Assembly: GCF_900109365.1 (NCBI RefSeq)
Contig: NZ_FNZR01000003.1
Span: forward strand, 744,001-808,000
Length of the DNA stretch: 64,000 bases
Direction of reading: 5' to 3'
Origin: Parapedobacter koreensis
Lineage (GTDB): Bacteria > Bacteroidota > Bacteroidia > Sphingobacteriales > Sphingobacteriaceae
Position numbers and translations under genes: made by a program
Part shown: piece after piece, positions 1 to 8,577 of the stretch
How the letters are laid out: the number at the start of each line of letters is the position of its first letter
Numbering within the stretch: the stretch's first letter is position 1
The notes under the pieces: generated by a model
What the model saw: the letters and a program-made list of their open reading frames with translations, nothing else
Database searches by the model: none
What the model was told of the DNA's origin: nothing

Positions 1-732
1 TGGGCGCCATCTAAAGGCAAATTTGGATTTTATCCATTTATCATGGGCACGCTGTGGGTGACACTGATTGCCATCGTGGTGGCGCTGCCCCTCTGCCTGC
101 TCACCGCCATCTACCTTGCTGAATATACAAAATCGAGCATCAGAAACATCATCTTGCCATTGGTCAATATCTTAGCAGGTATCCCCCCCGTAATTTACGG
201 GGTATGGGGGATTTTCTTTATCGTACCCATTGTACGAACGTATGTAGCACCCGTATTCGCCGCCCACTCAAGTGGCTACACGGTACTTACAGGCGGTGTG
301 GTCCTTGCGGTTATGATATTCCCCATTTTGGTAAGCATCGTGTCCGAGGTGCTACGCACCATCCCTAAGGAACTTAAGGATGCTTCTTTGTCGCTGGGGG
401 CCACGAAATGGGAAACCATTAAGAAAGTCGTGCTTAAGCAGGCATTGCCCGGCATCGTTGCCGCAACGGTATTGGCGGTATCAAGGGCGTTCGGCGAAAC
501 CATTGCCGTGCTGATGGTCTGTGGTAATGTACCGGTTGCACCTGCTTCCATGTTTGATGGCGGGTACCCCCTACCGGCACTTATTGCCAACAATTTTGGC
601 GAAATGATGTCCATACCGCTGTACGACTCGGCATTGATGTTTGCTGCATTGCTATTATTCATTATCATTTTCCTGTTCAATCTCATTTCGCGTATTATCC
701 TCAATCGCATTGAATCCAAATACAGTTCCTAA
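1..732 (+). CDS. pstC: Phosphate ABC transporter permease PstC (5' end outside window)
   Basis: This is one of the two inner-membrane permease subunits of the high-affinity phosphate importer PstSCAB. The reading frame is open to the first base of the window, so the start lies upstream; the methionine at 43 is internal. What remains is about 243 residues with several hydrophobic segments and the permease coupling motif (SLGATKWETIKKVVLKQALPG), which contacts the PstB ATPase. The stop codon overlaps the pstA start in a TAATG junction, which implies translational coupling. The binding protein PstS would be expected upstream, outside the window. Confidence 0.95.
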   Translation, partial: WAPSKGKFGFYPFIMGTLWVTLIAIVVALPLCLLTAIYLAEYTKSSIRNIILPLVNILAGIPPVIYGVWGIFFIVPIVRTYVAPVFAAHSSGYTVLTGGVVLAVMIFPILVSIVSEVLRTIPKELKDASLSLGATKWETIKKVVLKQALPGIVAATVLAVSRAFGETIAVLMVCGNVPVAPASMFDGGYPLPALIANNFGEMMSIPLYDSALMFAALLLFIIIFLFNLISRIILNRIESKYSS

Positions 733-1583
733 TGAATATCAAAAAGAGAAAAGCTGAAGAGGTTGTTTTTAAGGCATTGATGGTGAGTGCCTGCGTGGTG
801 GTCAGCTCAAGTTTGTTTTTGATTGTCGGTACCATTGTAGCCAAAGGGCTACCCTACCTTTCGTGGGACATGGTTTCCAAAGTACCTCAGGGTGGTTTCT
901 ACATTGGTAAGGAGGGCGGTGTGCTCAATGCCATCATCGGGTCGCTTTATTTAGCTGGCGGTGCTACGGTACTCGGACTGCTGCTTAGCATTCCCATTTC
1001 CATCTACCTCAATATTTACCTGAAAAGCGGGAGTCCGCTAAGTAAGTCAGCCAAGCTGGCTTATGATGTCCTGTTTGGCATCCCATCAATTGTATATGGC
1101 GCTTTTGCATTTAGTATCATGATCTGGTTAGGTGTCCGTGCATCATTGTTCGGGGGTATTATAGCCGTGACGTTATTGATTATCCCGATATTGGTGCGTA
1201 CCTTGGACGAGGTGATTACGACGGTGCCCAAGGAGCTCAAGCATGCTGCCTTGTCTTTGGGGGCTACCCGTTGGGAAGCGGCAAAAGTTATCCTCCGGCA
1301 GATCAAGCCCGGAATTTATACAGCCATACTCTTGGCCTTTGGCCGTGGCATCGGCGATGTGGCTTCCGTACTGTTCACTGCAGGCTTTAGCGACAACATA
1401 CCGAAATATATTGATGAGCCCGCGGCGACATTGCCGTTAGCGATATTTTTTCAATTGGGCAGCCCCATCCCTGAAGTACAAGGACGGGCATATGCATCTG
1501 CGCTTATTCTCACCATCATCATCCTGGCGATTGTAATCGTATCGCACGTCCTTGCTGCTAAACAGACTAAACATAAAATCTAA
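732..1583 (+). CDS. pstA: Phosphate ABC transporter permease PstA
   Basis: Second membrane subunit of the phosphate importer, 283 residues, close to the usual PstA length. A first transmembrane segment lies at about residues 15-40, others follow from about residue 70, and the coupling motif SLGATRWEAAKVILRQIKPG sits near residues 173-193. It starts on the last base of the pstC stop codon and its own stop overlaps the pstB start by one base, so the three genes are tightly coupled in one operon. The paired permeases PstC and PstA are expected to form a heterodimer in the inner membrane. Confidence 0.95.
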   Translation: MNIKKRKAEEVVFKALMVSACVVVSSSLFLIVGTIVAKGLPYLSWDMVSKVPQGGFYIGKEGGVLNAIIGSLYLAGGATVLGLLLSIPISIYLNIYLKSGSPLSKSAKLAYDVLFGIPSIVYGAFAFSIMIWLGVRASLFGGIIAVTLLIIPILVRTLDEVITTVPKELKHAALSLGATRWEAAKVILRQIKPGIYTAILLAFGRGIGDVASVLFTAGFSDNIPKYIDEPAATLPLAIFFQLGSPIPEVQGRAYASALILTIIILAIVIVSHVLAAKQTKHKI

Positions 1584-2344
1584 TGACACCACATCCACTC
1601 ATACGTGTGCGGGATTTGAATGTGCATATTGACGACCATCATATCCTCAAACACATCAACATCAATATTCCCGATAAAAGCGTGACCTCCATTATCGGCC
1701 CTTCGGGCTGTGGCAAAACGACTTTACTAAAGACGTTCAATCGGTTGCTGGACGATACGGCTAATGTCAAGGTGACCGGCAGTGTGCTGGTACATGACGA
1801 AGATATCTATGCCCCGCATGCTGAAGTGACGCATATCCGCAAAAAAATGGGACTCCTCTCGCAACGACCCTTTCCATTGCCCATGTCCATCTATGACAAT
1901 GTCGCCTACGGCCCAAGGATACACGGTATACGGAAAAAATCGGAACTGGATAGTATTGTGGAACAACAGCTAAAAGATACCGGTCTTTGGGAAGAAGTGA
2001 AGGATCGCTTGCATAGCCCTGCAGCGAAACTTTCTATAGGGCAGCAGCAACGGCTATGCTTGGCGCGGGGGCTGGCCGTTGAGCCTGAAATCATCCTTGG
2101 CGATGAATCCACATCGGCGCTCGACCCCCTATCAACGCACAAAATAGAAGACTTGTTTGTACGGCTAAAAGAAAAATATACCATTGTGCTGGTGACACAT
2201 ATCCTGCGGCAGGCCCGGCGGATATCGGATTACATCGTTTTTGTATATATGGGGGAAATCATCGAATTTGGGCCGACAGAAGAAGTACTGCTCGATCCCA
2301 AAGAAGAATTAACCAAGCAGTACGTAAAAGGTTTCATTAGCTAA
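1583..2344 (+). CDS. pstB: Phosphate ABC transporter ATPase PstB
   Basis: Cytoplasmic ATPase that powers phosphate import, 253 residues. Walker A is GPSGCGKTT at residues 39-47, the Q-loop region reads LLSQRPFPLPMSIYDNVAYG, and the switch histidine is in LVTHILRQA. Two positions differ from textbook PstB: the signature is LSIGQQQ rather than LSGGQQQ, and the Walker B extension reads GDEST rather than DEPTS. The catalytic glutamate is kept, so the protein should still hydrolyse ATP. No phoU follows, although pstB-phoU is the common order; instead the convergent kdsA begins 36 bases later. Confidence 0.93.
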   Translation: MTPHPLIRVRDLNVHIDDHHILKHININIPDKSVTSIIGPSGCGKTTLLKTFNRLLDDTANVKVTGSVLVHDEDIYAPHAEVTHIRKKMGLLSQRPFPLPMSIYDNVAYGPRIHGIRKKSELDSIVEQQLKDTGLWEEVKDRLHSPAAKLSIGQQQRLCLARGLAVEPEIILGDESTSALDPLSTHKIEDLFVRLKEKYTIVLVTHILRQARRISDYIVFVYMGEIIEFGPTEEVLLDPKEELTKQYVKGFIS

Positions 2345-2380
2345 GTGCCGGTGGTCCGCCACGCCACATCACATAAAAAC

Positions 2381-3196
2381 TCATCTTATCGCGGCCCTTA
2401 ACCGCACCAATTTTTGGAGTAATCCTTCCAGCAAATCCAAATGCAGCATATTTGCGCCATCCGATTTCGCATTGGCCGGGTCGGGGTGCGTTTCGATGAA
2501 TAATCCGTCTGCTCCTACCGCGACAGCCGCTTTGGCTATGGTCTCGATAAGCGCTGGCTTGCCTCCGGTCACCCCTGATGCTTGGTTAGGTTGCTGCAAG
2601 GAATGTGTACAGTCCATGACTACAGGTACACCAAAGTCCCTCATCTCGGGAATGCCTCTGAAATCTACAATAAGGTCTTGGTAGCCAAATGTATTGCCCC
2701 TGTCGGTGAGAATTACCTTGTCATTACCCGAATCTTTCACTTTATCCACCGCAAAGCGCATGGCTCCCGCAGACAGGAATTGGCCTTTTTTAATATTAAC
2801 CGTTTTGCCCGTTTTTGCCGCCGCTATCAGCAATTCGGTTTGCCTGCAAAGAAATGCCGGTATTTGCAAGACATCCACATACTCGGCAGTCATGCTGGCT
2901 TCGCCGCTTTCATGGATATCAGTGACCGTTGGTACGCCAAAGGTTTCTCCCACCTTACGTAATATCTTCAGGGCCTTTTCATCGCCAATCCCGGTGAAAG
3001 AATCCACACGCGAACGATTAGCCTTGCGGTACGAACCTTTGAAAATATAGGGAATATTCAGTTTGTCGGTGATGGTCACAATGCGTTCTGCAATCCGCAA
3101 AGCGATATCCTCCCCCTCAATGGCGCATGGGCCGGCCATTAAGAAAAAATTAGTAGAATCAGCTTGTTTAATGCTGGGTATAATATGGTGTATCAT
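2381..3196 (-). CDS. kdsA: 3-deoxy-8-phosphooctulonate synthase (KdsA)
   Basis: Condenses arabinose-5-phosphate with phosphoenolpyruvate to Kdo-8-phosphate, the committed step to the Kdo sugar of lipopolysaccharide. The 271 residues match the family length. Recognisable stretches are FLMAGPCAIEGED near the N terminus, the FKGSYRKANRSR loop at about residues 54-65, and ETHPDPANAKSDGANML close to the C terminus. The enzyme that makes its substrate, KdsD, is encoded nearby on the opposite strand beyond recQ. It is convergent with pstB. Confidence 0.96.
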   Translation of the reverse strand: MIHHIIPSIKQADSTNFFLMAGPCAIEGEDIALRIAERIVTITDKLNIPYIFKGSYRKANRSRVDSFTGIGDEKALKILRKVGETFGVPTVTDIHESGEASMTAEYVDVLQIPAFLCRQTELLIAAAKTGKTVNIKKGQFLSAGAMRFAVDKVKDSGNDKVILTDRGNTFGYQDLIVDFRGIPEMRDFGVPVVMDCTHSLQQPNQASGVTGGKPALIETIAKAAVAVGADGLFIETHPDPANAKSDGANMLHLDLLEGLLQKLVRLRAAIR

Positions 3197-3291
3197 TTTT
3201 AGTTAACTAAGATTTGAGACAAGAGACATTAGACAAAAGACCAGCCGCTTTTAATTATTAGCTTCCAACGTCTATTGTCTCATGTCTAAAA
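3197..3291. repeat. Intergenic spacer made of repeated short words
   Basis: Between recQ and kdsA lies a spacer built from the words GAGACA, AGACATTAGACA and, inverted, ATTGTCTCATGTCTAA. The two halves are imperfect inverted copies separated by about 25 bases. I see no gene or clear promoter box. Similar wordy spacers occur elsewhere in this window, for example before 6657 and before 25881. Confidence 0.4.
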
Positions 3292-5484
3292 TCAATTCCC
3301 CAATTCGGACATAAACTTAATGCGCATCAGTTGGATTTCTTCATACGTATAGTCATCCGTGCCCAGGTCGCGAAGCGCTTGGTCAATGGAGTCTACCTCT
3401 GCGCCACGGAAATAATCAAATACCTCGTCCTGGCGATCTTCATCGATGATTTCGTCCACAAAATATCCCAAATTGAGCTTCGTGCCCGAATTGACGATAG
3501 ATTCTACCTCTTTTAGCAGGTCCTCATAACTGATGCCCTTCGAATGTGCGATATCCTCCAGCCCTATCTTACGGTCGATATTCTGGATGATGGATACCTT
3601 TAATGCCGATTTATTTGCCGTACCCTTAATTACTAAATCCTGCGGGCGGTCTATTTCGTTTTCTTCTACATAGTGCTTGATAAGCTCAACGAATTGGCTG
3701 CCAAATTTCATTGCTTTCCCTGCCCCCACGCCATGTATCTGCTTTAGCTCGTCAATGGTAACAGGATAATGGGTACACATTTCATCCAACGATGGATCCT
3801 GGAAAACTACAAACGGAGGTAAGCCCTTTTGTTTGGCTATCTTTTTCCGCAGATCCTTCAGCATTTTTAGCAACTGCGTATCCACGGCACCTCCGCCTTG
3901 TTGTACAGTCTCATCATTACCATCGTCAGATGCGGCCTCCATGGGTTTGTTCAGGATAAATTTGATGCCATAAGGATTTTCAATATACCGTTTACCCGAC
4001 TCCGTCAACATTAATAGACCGTAATGGTCAATATCTTTTGCTAAAAAGTTGTTTAACACTGCTTGCCGTATCAACGATTTCCAGTAGATCACGCCGTGTT
4101 CCTTTCCGGTGCCAAACATGGGGTGCGCGTCGTGCTTATAGGAAGATATCGGCTGGTTGTTTTGCCCCATGAAAACGTTGGTGATATGGTGGTCATCAAA
4201 CTTCTCCCCTTGTTCCCGGATAAATTTCAGCACATTCAATAGTGAATCTTCAGCCTCGAAATGGGTTTGATGTGAACTGCAATTATCGCACATGCTATTA
4301 CAACCCGTTTCGTCAAAATTTTCCCCGAAATAGTGAAGTATTTGTTTGCGGCGGCATACGGAAGACTCGGAATAATCGATAACCTCTTTCAGAATTTGCG
4401 TGCCTATCTCGCGTTCGGAGACTGGCTTGTCCTTCATGAATTTGGTCAATTTTTCAATATCCTTTTCAGAATAAAATGCCAGGCAATGCCCTTCACCGCC
4501 ATCACGGCCGGCACGGCCGGTTTCCTGGTAATAGCCTTCCATGCTTTTGGGAATATCGTGGTGGATGACATAGCGCACATCAGGCTTATCGATACCCATG
4601 CCAAAGGCTATAGTCGCTACGATGACCTCTACATCTTCCATCAGGAACTTGTCTTGTGTATCTGCCCGCGTCTTGGCGTCCAATCCTGCATGGTATGGCA
4701 GTGCCTTGATACCGTTGATATTCAATACCTCAGCAATCTCCTCAACTTTCTTGCGGCTCAAGCAATATATAATGCCTGATTTCCCTGAATTGTTCTTTAT
4801 AAACCGGACAATTTCCTTGACCACATTCCGCTTAGGCCGTACCTCATAATAGAGGTTTGGCCTGTTAAATGACGATTTAAATAACGTGGCGTCATTCATT
4901 TGAAGGTTTTTGCGGATATCGGATTGCACTTTGGGCGTCGCGGTAGCGGTAAGCGCTATCACCGGGATATTGCTTCCAATGGAGTTGATAACCGAACGGA
5001 TTTTGCGGTATTCCGGCCTGAAGTCGTGCCCCCATTCCGAAATGCAGTGCGCTTCATCTACGGCCACGAAAGATACCGTAATCAGCTTCAGGAATTCTAC
5101 GTTCTCGGTCTTGGCAAGCGACTCTGGAGCTACATAAAGCAATTTTGTCTTACCCGCGATGACATCTTGCCTTACACGGGTCACGTCGCTTTTGTTCAGT
5201 GACGAGTTCAAAAAATGGGCAATGCTGTCATCACCCCCAAAGGAGCGTAGTTGGTCTACCTGATTTTTCATTAAGGCGATGAGCGGAGAGATGACGATAG
5301 CTGTGCCTTCGCTCATTAGTGCCGGTAGTTGATAGCAAATGGATTTCCCCCCTCCGGTAGGCATGATCACGAAGGTGTCCTTTTTTTGCAAAATGTTAGT
5401 GATTATTGCTTCCTGATCGCCCTTGAATGTATCAAAACCAAAAAATTCCTGTAAATTGTCAAATAATCTTTTCTCTATTTCCAT
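3292..5484 (-). CDS. recQ: ATP-dependent DNA helicase RecQ
   Basis: 3'-5' DNA helicase for recombination and fork repair, 730 residues. Walker A is TGGGKS at residues 43-48, the DEAH box is at 143-146, and motif VI reads QETGRAGRDG near residue 320. A zinc-binding RQC region with four cysteines follows (VCRRKQ, then CNSMCDNC, around residues 380-400), then a winged helix and an HRDC domain at about 545-615. The C-terminal extension of about 115 residues beyond HRDC is longer than in E. coli RecQ. It is divergent from kdsD across a short shared promoter region. Confidence 0.96.
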   Translation of the reverse strand: MEIEKRLFDNLQEFFGFDTFKGDQEAIITNILQKKDTFVIMPTGGGKSICYQLPALMSEGTAIVISPLIALMKNQVDQLRSFGGDDSIAHFLNSSLNKSDVTRVRQDVIAGKTKLLYVAPESLAKTENVEFLKLITVSFVAVDEAHCISEWGHDFRPEYRKIRSVINSIGSNIPVIALTATATPKVQSDIRKNLQMNDATLFKSSFNRPNLYYEVRPKRNVVKEIVRFIKNNSGKSGIIYCLSRKKVEEIAEVLNINGIKALPYHAGLDAKTRADTQDKFLMEDVEVIVATIAFGMGIDKPDVRYVIHHDIPKSMEGYYQETGRAGRDGGEGHCLAFYSEKDIEKLTKFMKDKPVSEREIGTQILKEVIDYSESSVCRRKQILHYFGENFDETGCNSMCDNCSSHQTHFEAEDSLLNVLKFIREQGEKFDDHHITNVFMGQNNQPISSYKHDAHPMFGTGKEHGVIYWKSLIRQAVLNNFLAKDIDHYGLLMLTESGKRYIENPYGIKFILNKPMEAASDDGNDETVQQGGGAVDTQLLKMLKDLRKKIAKQKGLPPFVVFQDPSLDEMCTHYPVTIDELKQIHGVGAGKAMKFGSQFVELIKHYVEENEIDRPQDLVIKGTANKSALKVSIIQNIDRKIGLEDIAHSKGISYEDLLKEVESIVNSGTKLNLGYFVDEIIDEDRQDEVFDYFRGAEVDSIDQALRDLGTDDYTYEEIQLMRIKFMSELGN

Positions 5485-5540
5485 TGCGCCTCTCGCAAAA
5501 ATTTAGATAGACTGATAACCAAAGAATGCCCAAAATAACG

Positions 5541-5548
5541 TATTTTTG
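5541..5548 (+). promoter_or_regulatory. -7 promoter box for kdsD
   Basis: TATTTTTG fits the Bacteroidota -7 consensus TAnnTTTG. It lies inside the longest possible kdsD reading frame (ATG at 5526), which argues that translation begins downstream, at GTG 5583. No clear -33 TTG is visible at the expected distance. Confidence 0.45.
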
Positions 5549-5582
5549 CGCATATCAGTATCTAAAATTAGAAAATATATTT

Positions 5583-6548
5583 GTGAAAAGCAATTCCGAA
5601 ATCAAAAATATTGCAATAAACGTTTTGACACAAGAGGCAAATGCTTTAAACAAACTGACGGAACGAATTGATAGTGATTTTCTTGCTGTGGTGGCCACTA
5701 TCCTCAAACTACGGGGAAGGGTGGTACTGACCGGCGTTGGCAAGAGTGCTATCATTGCCCAAAAAATTGTAGCTACCCTAAACTCTACGGGCACACCAGC
5801 TATCTTCATGCACGCCGCAGATGCCATACACGGTGATTTGGGCATCATCCAGGAAGACGATCTGATCATTGCCGTTTCAAAAAGTGGCAATACAGCGGAG
5901 ATAAAAGTGCTTGTCCCCTTATTACGGCAAACACAAAACCAATTGGTGGCTATCGTGGGCAATACCCAATCCTATTTGGCACAGCAAGCGGATTATATCT
6001 TGGATACCACTGTAGAAAAGGAGGCCTGCCCGCATAACCTTGCCCCTACGACCAGCACCACGGCTCAATTAGCCATGGGCGATGCACTGGCCATCTGCCT
6101 TTTGGAATGCCGCCAATTTAGTGACCGTGATTTTGCACGCTATCATCCCGGCGGTATGTTGGGCAAACGCTTGTACCTCAAAGTGTCTGACTTGTCCGCA
6201 CACAATACCAAGCCCTGGGTTCAACCGGATGCGCCGGTGCGTGAAGTCATCGTCGCCATCACCAAGCACCGCTTGGGCGCCGTAGCTGTGGTCAAAGAAA
6301 GCGATCTTATTGGTATTATCACCGATGGAGACATCAGGCGCATGCTTGAGAACCATGCGCAAATTGATGGGCTGACCGCTAAGGATATTATGGGACGGTC
6401 GCCCAAGACCGTCGACCGCAGCGAACTGGCTATTCATGCATTCGATGTGATGCGTGAAAACAACATTACGCAACTTTTGGTGCTGAACGGTAAATCGTAT
6501 GACGGGATAGTGCATTTGCATGATTTGTTGAAAGAAGGGATTATTTAG
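5583..6548 (+). CDS. kdsD: Arabinose-5-phosphate isomerase KdsD (KpsF/GutQ family)
   Basis: Interconverts ribulose-5-phosphate and arabinose-5-phosphate, supplying KdsA for Kdo synthesis. A SIS sugar-phosphate-isomerase domain occupies about residues 20-170 (GVGKSAIIAQKIVATLNSTG, AVSKSGNTAEI), followed by two CBS domains at about 190-315. I chose GTG 5583 as the start: it gives 321 residues, close to E. coli KdsD, whereas ATG 5526 would put a promoter box inside the gene and add an unusual leader peptide. The gene is divergent from recQ and followed by the mannose-1-phosphate guanylyltransferase gene after a 108-base spacer. Confidence 0.92.
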   Translation: MKSNSEIKNIAINVLTQEANALNKLTERIDSDFLAVVATILKLRGRVVLTGVGKSAIIAQKIVATLNSTGTPAIFMHAADAIHGDLGIIQEDDLIIAVSKSGNTAEIKVLVPLLRQTQNQLVAIVGNTQSYLAQQADYILDTTVEKEACPHNLAPTTSTTAQLAMGDALAICLLECRQFSDRDFARYHPGGMLGKRLYLKVSDLSAHNTKPWVQPDAPVREVIVAITKHRLGAVAVVKESDLIGIITDGDIRRMLENHAQIDGLTAKDIMGRSPKTVDRSELAIHAFDVMRENNITQLLVLNGKSYDGIVHLHDLLKEGII

Positions 6549-6656
6549 CAAGTTGAATTTTAAATGCTAAATTTAATTTTTAGCTTTAGTCGCAAAATGA
6601 ACACAACGCTGGCAGTCGGCTGCTGACCGCTGATAGCCGAAACAAAACAAGAACCA
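6549..6656. other. Spacer between kdsD and the GDP-mannose gene
   Basis: A 108-base spacer with a small inverted repeat GCTAAA/TTTAGC (6567-6583 area) that could act as a weak hairpin, then the wordy string with GCTGATAGCC at 6629-6638. No promoter box with good spacing is seen. Confidence 0.3.
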
Positions 6657-7739
6657 ATGAAGAATTACTATGCCGTAATCATGGCAGGAGGTATCGGAAG
6701 CCGATTTTGGCCCGTAAGCCGTACAAAGATGCCTAAGCAATTCATCGATATGCTTGGCACCGGGAAAACGCTTATCCAATCGACATACGACCGCTTTCGG
6801 AAAATCGTGCCCCCTGAAAACATTTTTGTAGCTACAAACGAAGCCTACGCGGATGTAGTGCGCGAACAATTGCCGCAGTTGTCCGGCCAGCAATTAATTC
6901 TGGAACCCATCATGCGCAATACTGCACCATGTATTGCCTATGCGAGTCACAAAATACAGCAACTAAACCCCAATGCGACCATGGTCATTGCACCGGCAGA
7001 CCATCTGATTCTCGAAACGGATGTTTTTGTGAGTGACATCACGAAAGGACTCAAATGTGCCGAAAAGAACGATTGGTTGATTACATTGGGTATCAAGCCT
7101 TCCCGTGCCGATACGGGATATGGATATATCCAATATGGCAAGGGCGCAACCATACCGGGCTTTAAAAAAGTTAAAACCTTTACGGAAAAACCCAACCTCG
7201 ATTTGGCCAAGACGTTCTTGCAAAGCGGTGATTTCTTATGGAATGCCGGTATATTCATCTGGTCTGCCAAATCCATCATCAGTGCATTCCAAAAATACCA
7301 GACGGAGATGAATGAAGTGTTCAAAGAAGGAACTGATGTCTACAATTCCGACCACGAGGCCAAATTTATTTCCGGAGCCTTTGTGCGCTGCGTCAATATT
7401 TCCATTGATTTTGCTATTATGGAAAAAGCCGACAACGTTTTTGTGCTTCCCGCTGATTTCGGCTGGTCTGATTTGGGTACCTGGGCATCTATTTACGAGT
7501 TGGCCGAAAAAGACTACTTAGGCAACGTAGCCTCTTCTTCTGAAAATGTCATCGTATACGATTCTTCCAACTGCATGATCCACGCGCCAAAGGACAAACT
7601 TGTCATTGTCAAAGGATTGCATAATTTTATCGTGGTGCAATCTGACGATACCTTGATGATTTGCCCGAAAGATCAAGAGCAGGGCGTAAAACAAGTCGTC
7701 GTCGATGTAAAAGAAAAATTCGGCAATAAATTCATTTAA
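6657..7739 (+). CDS. Mannose-1-phosphate guanylyltransferase (GDP-mannose pyrophosphorylase)
   Basis: Makes GDP-mannose from mannose-1-phosphate and GTP for glycan synthesis. The nucleotidyltransferase signature GGIGSRFWPVSRTKMPKQF is at about residues 11-29, and FTEKPN, the sugar-phosphate contact region, is near residue 173. At 360 residues it is the short one-domain form, without the C-terminal isomerase domain of the long ManC type. It follows kdsD in the same direction and is followed by the enoyl-CoA hydratase gene with almost no gap. GDP-mannose could feed the GT4/GH130 pair further on, but that link is only a guess. Confidence 0.94.
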   Translation: MKNYYAVIMAGGIGSRFWPVSRTKMPKQFIDMLGTGKTLIQSTYDRFRKIVPPENIFVATNEAYADVVREQLPQLSGQQLILEPIMRNTAPCIAYASHKIQQLNPNATMVIAPADHLILETDVFVSDITKGLKCAEKNDWLITLGIKPSRADTGYGYIQYGKGATIPGFKKVKTFTEKPNLDLAKTFLQSGDFLWNAGIFIWSAKSIISAFQKYQTEMNEVFKEGTDVYNSDHEAKFISGAFVRCVNISIDFAIMEKADNVFVLPADFGWSDLGTWASIYELAEKDYLGNVASSSENVIVYDSSNCMIHAPKDKLVIVKGLHNFIVVQSDDTLMICPKDQEQGVKQVVVDVKEKFGNKFI

Positions 7740-7744
7740 CGGTG

Positions 7745-8533
7745 ATGGGTACTGTTATGGGCGCTGGATTCGTGAAAACGGAGATGTATACCCCGGGGTT
7801 AGCCGCGATTACGTTTGACCATCCCGTCCATAATTCGCTGCCATCGGCATTGCTTACCCAACTCTGCGATCAAATTCAGGCTGCAAGTGCCAATGAGGCT
7901 ACTCGATTAATCTTGTTGCAAAGCGGCGGCAATGGGACGTTCTGTGCAGGCGCGAGTTTTGACGAGTTGTTGGCTTTAGCGGATCAGCAGGCTGGGATTG
8001 CATTTTTCGCCCGGGTGGCCGATGTCATAAACGCCATCCGGAAGTCGGCCAAGCTGATCATTGGAAGGGTACAGGGCAAAGCCGTAGGCGGCGGCGTGGG
8101 CATTATCGCGGCGTGTGACTATTGTTTTGCGGTGGAAAAGGCTGCCGTTAAGCTCAGTGAAATCAGCATCAATATTGGCCCGTTTGTCATCGCTCCGGCT
8201 TTGATACGCAAAATCGGTACCTCGGCGTTTACCGTACTTTCGCTTAATCCTACGTTGTTTTTCGATGCGCAGTGGGCGCAGCAATGCGGGCTTTTCCATG
8301 CCGTACAACCTACTGTTTCCAAACTCGATGAAGCCATTCACCAATTTTGTTCCGCACTGCTCGATAAAAACCAGGAAGCGCTAATGGCGCTTAAACAGAC
8401 GCTTTGGTACGACACAGACCACTGGGACAAATTCCTTTACGAACAAGCAGCTATCAGCGGCCGCCTTGCACTTAGTCCGGAAACCAAGCAGCTGCTAAGT
8501 GCAATTAAAAAAGGCAATCAGCACGAAAAATAA
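7745..8533 (+). CDS. Enoyl-CoA hydratase/isomerase family protein, methylglutaconyl-CoA hydratase-like
   Basis: Crotonase-fold enzyme of acyl-CoA metabolism. The oxyanion-hole segments GTFCAGASFDEL and GKAVGGGVGIIAACDY are present. The first catalytic glutamate of rat hydratase (in GGGCE) is glycine here (GGGVG), while the second is kept (LSEISINIG). That combination resembles the LiuC/GnyH methylglutaconyl-CoA hydratases of leucine breakdown. The start is uncertain: GTG 7742, ATG 7745, ATG 7757 and a codon near 7772 are all in frame and there is no clear ribosome binding site. The gap to the preceding gene is only a few bases, so the two are probably co-transcribed although functionally unrelated. 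Confidence 0.85.
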   Translation: MGTVMGAGFVKTEMYTPGLAAITFDHPVHNSLPSALLTQLCDQIQAASANEATRLILLQSGGNGTFCAGASFDELLALADQQAGIAFFARVADVINAIRKSAKLIIGRVQGKAVGGGVGIIAACDYCFAVEKAAVKLSEISINIGPFVIAPALIRKIGTSAFTVLSLNPTLFFDAQWAQQCGLFHAVQPTVSKLDEAIHQFCSALLDKNQEALMALKQTLWYDTDHWDKFLYEQAAISGRLALSPETKQLLSAIKKGNQHEK

Positions 8534-8577
8534 ACAGGAAAAACACGTATCTTAGCATAGGAAATATATTCCGTCTG

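Noticed and set aside
2345-2380. Terminator between pstB and kdsA
   Set aside because: GTGG/CCAC words are present, but the stem is broken and no T run follows.
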